A DNA stretch of 8,294 nucleotides from Acidiferrobacteraceae bacterium (lineage in GTDB: Bacteria; Pseudomonadota; Gammaproteobacteria; Acidiferrobacterales; Acidiferrobacteraceae): NCBI GenBank assembly GCA_027343725.1, contig DAHWKH010000040.1, positions 1-8,294 of the forward strand, written 5' to 3'. Below the pieces are notes generated by a model that saw only the letters and a list, made by a program, of their open reading frames with translations, made no database searches and was not told the DNA's origin. Positions 6,553 to 8,294 of the stretch are shown here, in pieces. The stretch's first letter is position 1. Every line of letters begins with the position of its first letter. The translations under genes were made by a program, and so were the position numbers.

Positions 6553-8294
6553 ATGTCTGACACGGTGGGAGATTTCGTGCTGGAACGCCTTCGTGAATGG
6601 GGTATCCGCAGACTCTACGGCTACCCGGGCGACGGCATCAACGGCTTTTTCGCGGCCATGGACCGGGCGGGCGATCAGGTGGATTTCATTCCGGTGCGCC
6701 ATGAGGAGCTCGCGGCCTTCATGGCCTGCGCGCATGCCAAATTCACGGGCGAGGTGGGCTGTTGCGTCGCGACCTCGGGGCCGGGCGCCATCCATCTCCT
6801 GAACGGCCTCTACGACGCGAAGCTCGACCACCAGCCGGTGGTCGCGATCGTGGGCCAGGCGGCGAGCACCGTGCTCGGCGGCGAATACCAGCAGGAAGTT
6901 CATCTCGAGCTCCTGTTCCAGGACGTCGCGAGCGCGTTCACGCAAACGATCGCGAACCCGATCCAGGCACGCCACGTCGTCGATCGCGCCGTGCGCATCG
7001 CCAAAAGCGAACGCACGGTCACGTGCATCATCATGCCCAACGACGTCCAGGAGATGGCGGCCGTGAAGACGCCTCCGCGCGCGCACAACACCGTGCACTC
7101 GGGGATCGGCTACTCGCAGCCCTACTCCATCCCGCCGGACTCCGAGCTCAAACGCGCCGCCGATATCCTGAATGCCGGGCAACGCGTCGCGATGCTCGTC
7201 GGGGCCGGCTGCCTGAACGCCACGGACGAGGTGATCGCCGTTGCCGAAAAACTCGGGGCCGGTGTCGCCAAGGCCCTGTTGGGCAAGGCGGCGGTGCCGG
7301 ACGACCTGCCGTTCGTCACGGGCTCCATCGGTCTTTTGGGCACCAAGCCGAGCTACGACATGATGGAGGAATGCGACACCCTCCTGATGGTCGGCTCGAG
7401 CTTCCCCTACAGCGAATTCCTGCCGCCCGAGGGGCGCGCGCGCGGCATCCAAATCGACCGCGACGCGCGCCGGCTCGGTCTGCGCTATCCGATGGAACTC
7501 AATCTCGTGGGGGACTCGGCCCAGACGCTGCGTAGCCTCCTGCCCTTGTTGAGAGCCAAGAGTGAGCGCGGCTGGCGCGATCAGATCGAGCGCAACGTCG
7601 CCCACTGGTGGCGGACGCTCGAGGGCCGGGCCATGAACCCCGGCAATCCAATCAACCCGCAACGCGTGTTCTGGGAGCTCTCGCCGCGCCTGCCGAGCAA
7701 CGCGATCCTGACCTGCGATTCCGGTTCGGCGGCTAATTGGTATGCGCGCGACATCAAGATCAAGCGCGGCATGAAGGCCTCGCTGTCCGGGACGCTCGCG
7801 ACCATGGGCCCGGGCGTCCCCTACGCGTTTGCCGCCAAGGTCGCGTTCCCCGAGCGCCCGGTCATCGCCATGGTGGGGGACGGGGCGATGCAAATGAACG
7901 GCATAAACGACGTCCTCACCATCGCGCGCCGCTGGCGCCAATGGTCCGACCCCCGGCTTGTGATCCTCGTCCTCAACAATCACGACCTGAACCAGGTGAC
8001 GTGGGAAATGCGCGTCCTGACGGGCAATCCCAAATACGTCGCCGCGCAAGAGGTGCCGGACTTCCCGTATGCCGCCTATGCGCAAATGCTGGGCTTGCGC
8101 GGGCTCGTGCTCGACCGCCCGGAGGCCGTGGCCGGCGCCTGGGACGAGGCCTTGTCCGCGGACCGGCCGGTGGTGATCGACGCCCACACGGATCCCGACG
8201 TCCCGCCGCTGCCCCCGCACGTCACGTTCAAGCAGGCGAAGAACTTCATGTCGGCCCTCGTCAAGGGCGACGTGGACGCGCTCGGCATCGTGCG
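6553..8294 (+). CDS. Thiamine-diphosphate-dependent enzyme, pyruvate oxidase (PoxB)/acetolactate synthase family, 3' end cut
   Basis: 580 codons are open to the window edge without a stop. The three-domain ThDP enzyme layout is clear. The N-terminal Pyr domain (about 1-170) has YGYPGDGINGF, RHEELAAF with the catalytic glutamate E51, and TSGPGAIHLLNGLYDAKLDHQPVVAI. The central domain (about 195-335) has VGAGC, GSIGLLG and an IQIDRD segment, like the FAD-binding region of PoxB. The C-terminal PP domain (about 370-545) has the ThDP-Mg motif GDG (442-444) to NN (475-476). The final PPLPPHVTFKQAKNF segment aligns with the C-terminal region of E. coli PoxB, so probably only 10-30 residues are missing. 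PoxB oxidatively decarboxylates pyruvate to acetate and passes electrons to quinone; whether this protein has that substrate, and a membrane-binding tail, cannot be seen. It likely shares an operon with the ASRT-family gene. Confidence 0.85.
   Translation, partial: MSDTVGDFVLERLREWGIRRLYGYPGDGINGFFAAMDRAGDQVDFIPVRHEELAAFMACAHAKFTGEVGCCVATSGPGAIHLLNGLYDAKLDHQPVVAIVGQAASTVLGGEYQQEVHLELLFQDVASAFTQTIANPIQARHVVDRAVRIAKSERTVTCIIMPNDVQEMAAVKTPPRAHNTVHSGIGYSQPYSIPPDSELKRAADILNAGQRVAMLVGAGCLNATDEVIAVAEKLGAGVAKALLGKAAVPDDLPFVTGSIGLLGTKPSYDMMEECDTLLMVGSSFPYSEFLPPEGRARGIQIDRDARRLGLRYPMELNLVGDSAQTLRSLLPLLRAKSERGWRDQIERNVAHWWRTLEGRAMNPGNPINPQRVFWELSPRLPSNAILTCDSGSAANWYARDIKIKRGMKASLSGTLATMGPGVPYAFAAKVAFPERPVIAMVGDGAMQMNGINDVLTIARRWRQWSDPRLVILVLNNHDLNQVTWEMRVLTGNPKYVAAQEVPDFPYAAYAQMLGLRGLVLDRPEAVAGAWDEALSADRPVVIDAHTDPDVPPLPPHVTFKQAKNFMSALVKGDVDALGIV

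Noticed and set aside
6511..8220. 569-codon open frame on the minus strand opposite the ThDP enzyme
   Set aside because: The plus-strand frame carries all ThDP enzyme motifs in order; this is its antisense shadow.

Overview
The window reads as an ordinary chromosomal segment of a GC-rich proteobacterium, most likely a gammaproteobacterium. Three things point that way: the yceD-rpmF-plsX cluster, a Maf protein of the YceF subtype, and a two-subunit PycA/PycB biotin enzyme of the kind known from Pseudomonas. I cannot name a genus. There are no phage genes, transposases, CRISPR repeats, tRNAs or rRNAs. Eight genes are seen, of which plsX and the last gene are cut by the window ends.

Left edge (1-750, minus strand): yceD, rpmF and plsX are read leftward as one tight operon linking ribosome assembly, ribosomal protein L32 and the start of phospholipid synthesis. 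A near-consensus sigma-70 promoter lies directly against the yceD start codon. Left centre (798-4785, plus strand): pycA (biotin carboxylase), pycB (carboxyltransferase with a biotin-carrier tail) and maf (nucleotide pyrophosphatase, YceF type) follow in order. pycA and pycB most likely form a two-subunit pyruvate carboxylase that makes oxaloacetate. pycB seems to have its own promoter with a perfect TATAAT. maf follows pycB after 3 bases.

Right centre (4782-5927, minus strand): a PLP-dependent C-S lyase of the MalY/PatB type converges on maf so tightly that both stop codons are read from one CTAG. Its best start is a GTG with a strong ribosome binding site, downstream of a good promoter. Right edge (6156-8294, plus strand): a small protein of the Anabaena sensory rhodopsin transducer (ASRT) family lies 22 bases before a large thiamine-diphosphate enzyme resembling pyruvate oxidase (PoxB). 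The enzyme runs off the window with only its extreme C-terminus missing.

Together, the pyruvate carboxylase pair and the PoxB-like enzyme both act, or probably act, at the pyruvate node. The least described element is the ASRT-family gene beside a PoxB-like enzyme, with no rhodopsin gene in the window. I see no strong sign of a wholly new multi-gene system.
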